NCBI GenBank assembly: GCA_027050975.1
Contig: JALUAR010000025.1
Span: forward strand, 1 to 7,465
DNA length: 7,465 bases
From: Thermodesulfovibrio sp.
GTDB lineage: Bacteria > Nitrospirota > Thermodesulfovibrionia > Thermodesulfovibrionales > JdFR-85
Reading direction: 5' to 3'
The notes beneath the pieces are model-generated. The model saw nothing but the letters and a program-made list of their open reading frames with translations. It was not told the DNA's origin and searched no databases. Position 1 is the stretch's first letter. The number at the start of each line of letters is the position of its first letter. The translations under genes were made by a program, and so were the position numbers. Shown here piece by piece: positions 5,732 through 7,465 of the stretch.

Positions 5732-7353
5732 AGATTAATCAGGACCTCCAGCAATTCATCTGTTATCTGTATGAGCCTTGCAGCTGCCTCATAAGCCTTC
5801 TGGTACTTTACGAGGTTCATGGCCTCTTCGTCAAGGTTGACGCCTGAGAGGGATTCTCGCCTCAGGTTTAATTCTTCTAGGAGATGCTCTTCGAAATTCT
5901 TCCTGTCCTGCGCTGCCCTGCTCAGTGTGCCAGATGTATTAACTATTGAATTATAAAAATCGTTGTACGTTCCATCGAGATCACTTATGGTATTTTGGTA
6001 TTTATTGAGAATCGCAAGGGCATTTCTGTTGTCTCCTGGAAGGGTTGAAGAAGAACTCGCAGCTGCTACCTCGTCTGTGGATGTAATGGACAGGGAGAAG
6101 TTTTTGATTGCGTCGTGAATAGTGCTGATGAAGAATTTGTCACCAGTTGCAGGACCGCTACCGTCATCTGTAATGGTGATAGACAGACCATCGAAGTTTA
6201 TGGCACTGCCTGATGAGTATGTTCCGGATGTGACAACGCTGTTTGTGTCCAGATCATAGACCTGATAGTTTGTTGAAGAGGTGAATCTGATTTCGTATTC
6301 ATGCAGGGTAAGGGCTGAGTTGTCAGTGATTGTGGCAGATGTAATATTGGCACCGTCTGAATAGTCAAGCTTATAGACATTCAGAGCATTGAAAAAATCC
6401 CTGTTGTTGTTGCCGTCCAGCCCGTAGCCCTGTCTATGCTGAAGATTTGTCTCCTTTATCAGTGAGGCCACGAGTTTTCGTAAGTCCTTTAAAACGGTAT
6501 CGTTTATTTCATCGTATGCAGCCAGCATACCGGATAGTTGTCCACTGGTTATACGATCATTGATTGTCTGGCTGTTTACTACAATGCTGAGGGAGCCATC
6601 CACATTGTTCTGTGTCGAGAGTGTTCGGTAATTCTCTCCGTAGACCAGATTGATTCCTCCGACAATGATTGTTACTCGACCAAAGCTATCCTCAAAGGAG
6701 GTAAAACCTATCAGTTCAGCCAACTCACCCATCAAAACATCCCGGGTGTCTCTGAGATCATTGGCCTGTTGGCTACTGCCAGCCTCGATCTGGACTATCT
6801 GCTGATTAAGTGCTGCCAGTTCCTCTGCCAACCTGTTTATCTGCTGCAATGTATCCTCGATCCCCTGGTTAATGTCTTCCAATGAATCCTTTAGAGATCT
6901 CTCCATATCTTTTGTGATATTGATCAAAGCCTCTGCTTTCTGCATAAGGGATGTCCTCTGGGCAAATGTATCAGGATTGTCTGCAACCTCCTGCCAGGCA
7001 TTGAAATAATCATTCATTGCGGCAGACAGTCCCGGGAAGTTTTGCTCGTTAAAAACCTCCTCTACCTGACTGTAAATATCTGCCAGGATGCTGGATCTTC
7101 CCAGGTTCTGTTTCTGGTTGAGAATCTGTCCCTGAAGAAAACTGTCATAGAGTCGCCTGATTTTGGTTATTGTTACCCCTCTGCCAACGAAGCCGGTTCT
7201 TGTCTTAACAGGTGAAGCGATGGTTAAAACAGCCTCTTTACGAGAAAATCCGGGTGTGTTAATGTTTGCTATGTTGTTAGCAGTTACATCAAGGGCTGTC
7301 TGATTAGCCAGAATTGCGGATTTTCCGATATCAAAAAGGCCAAAGAGTGCCAT
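5728..7353 (-). CDS. flgK: Flagellar hook-associated protein 1 (FlgK), hook-filament junction
   Basis: FlgK is the first junction protein on the distal end of the hook, exported without a cleaved signal. At 541 residues it matches the family (about 450-650). The N-terminus MALFGLFDIG is followed by the flagellar rod/hook signature ANNIANINTPGFSR at 25-38. Residues about 90-260 form the helical domain. A beta-rich middle part (about 340-425) contains YQVYDLDTNS and a GDKFFIS segment, usual for long FlgK. The C-terminus SGVNLDEEAMNLVKYQKAY followed by EAAARLIQ is canonical. The ATG at 7353 follows the preceding stop by 7 bases; AAAGGAGG at about 7373-7366 lies inside that upstream gene. It is the first complete gene of the minus-strand flagellar run. 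It has no obvious anomaly. Confidence 0.96.
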   Translation of the reverse strand: MALFGLFDIGKSAILANQTALDVTANNIANINTPGFSRKEAVLTIASPVKTRTGFVGRGVTITKIRRLYDSFLQGQILNQKQNLGRSSILADIYSQVEEVFNEQNFPGLSAAMNDYFNAWQEVADNPDTFAQRTSLMQKAEALINITKDMERSLKDSLEDINQGIEDTLQQINRLAEELAALNQQIVQIEAGSSQQANDLRDTRDVLMGELAELIGFTSFEDSFGRVTIIVGGINLVYGENYRTLSTQNNVDGSLSIVVNSQTINDRITSGQLSGMLAAYDEINDTVLKDLRKLVASLIKETNLQHRQGYGLDGNNNRDFFNALNVYKLDYSDGANITSATITDNSALTLHEYEIRFTSSTNYQVYDLDTNSVVTSGTYSSGSAINFDGLSITITDDGSGPATGDKFFISTIHDAIKNFSLSITSTDEVAAASSSSTLPGDNRNALAILNKYQNTISDLDGTYNDFYNSIVNTSGTLSRAAQDRKNFEEHLLEELNLRRESLSGVNLDEEAMNLVKYQKAYEAAARLIQITDELLEVLINL

Positions 7354-7360
7354 CTCTTAC

Positions 7361-7465
7361 TCACGCCTCCTTTGACAGAGCACCTGAGCCTGAATCTAAA
7401 TTCATGGAAAGAGAGTGTAAGAAAGCCGTGGATGCCCTGATATGTTGAGAAGCACGGTCAATAAA
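7361..7465 (-). CDS. C-terminal end of an upstream gene, possibly flgN (FlgK/FlgL export chaperone)
   Basis: One minus-strand frame is open from the window edge (7465) to a TGA at 7363-7361, giving 34 residues that begin FIDRASQHIRASTAF and end GSGALSKEA. The other two frames close early. It ends 7 bases before flgK and carries the flgK ribosome binding site in its last codons, which is how a real operon neighbour looks. Many flagellar operons have flgN (or flgM then flgN) just before flgK, and the fragment is mostly helical with a flexible Ser/Gly tail, which would fit. The sequence itself is too short to recognise, so the identity rests on position. Confidence 0.45.
   Translation of the reverse strand, partial: FIDRASQHIRASTAFLHSLSMNLDSGSGALSKEA

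Noticed and set aside
7430..7463. TTGACC near the window edge as a flgK -35 box
   Set aside because: No acceptable -10 hexamer occurs 16-18 bases downstream (AGGGCA at 17).

Overview
The window comes from the chromosome of a flagellated, probably Gram-negative bacterium that also makes type IV pili. Evidence is the flagellar hook-junction genes flgK and flgL, the CsrA-FliW regulator pair, a PilT-class pilus ATPase and a bacterial-type PanB. A c-di-GMP-type MshEN domain on a pilus ATPase, a CsrA with a C-terminal extension next to FliW, and a Group III-like phosphofructokinase would fit Nitrospirota or Desulfobacterota. No marker gene here settles the phylum.

Left part, plus strand (1-2763). 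It holds the 3' end of an AT-rich hepT toxin gene of the HepT/DUF86 family, then panB 14 bases later with a good ribosome binding site, then a 519-codon gene for a MshEN-PilT ATPase. The ATPase gene appears to have its own promoter, ending almost exactly at its ATG. Its stop codon lies 2 bases from that of the oppositely oriented phosphofructokinase gene, and a small hairpin covers both stops.

Right part, minus strand (7465 down to 2766). In transcription order: the tail of an upstream gene (possibly flgN), flgK, flgL, csrA, fliW, then a phosphofructokinase gene. flgK/flgL and csrA/fliW each overlap by ATGA, and the fliW stop is separated from the pfk ATG by one base, so these genes are tightly packed and probably translationally coupled. 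Candidate internal promoters lie in the end of flgL (for csrA) and in the end of fliW (for pfk).

How the genes work together. FlgK and FlgL form the junction between hook and filament. CsrA represses translation of target mRNAs and FliW antagonises it, tying flagellin supply to assembly. The phosphofructokinase directly behind them places a glycolytic enzyme in the same transcription unit as a global regulator known in other bacteria to control both motility and glycolysis.

Most notable points: (1) a c-di-GMP-binding-type MshEN domain fused to a PilT-type (retraction) ATPase core with an altered His box; (2) two genes, pilT-like and pfk, whose apparent upstream TTG starts are really -35 boxes and whose mRNAs are predicted to be leaderless or nearly so; (3) the csrA-fliW-pfk linkage; (4) the mixed ATP/PPi signature of the phosphofructokinase. 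I saw no mobile element, CRISPR array, tRNA or rRNA.
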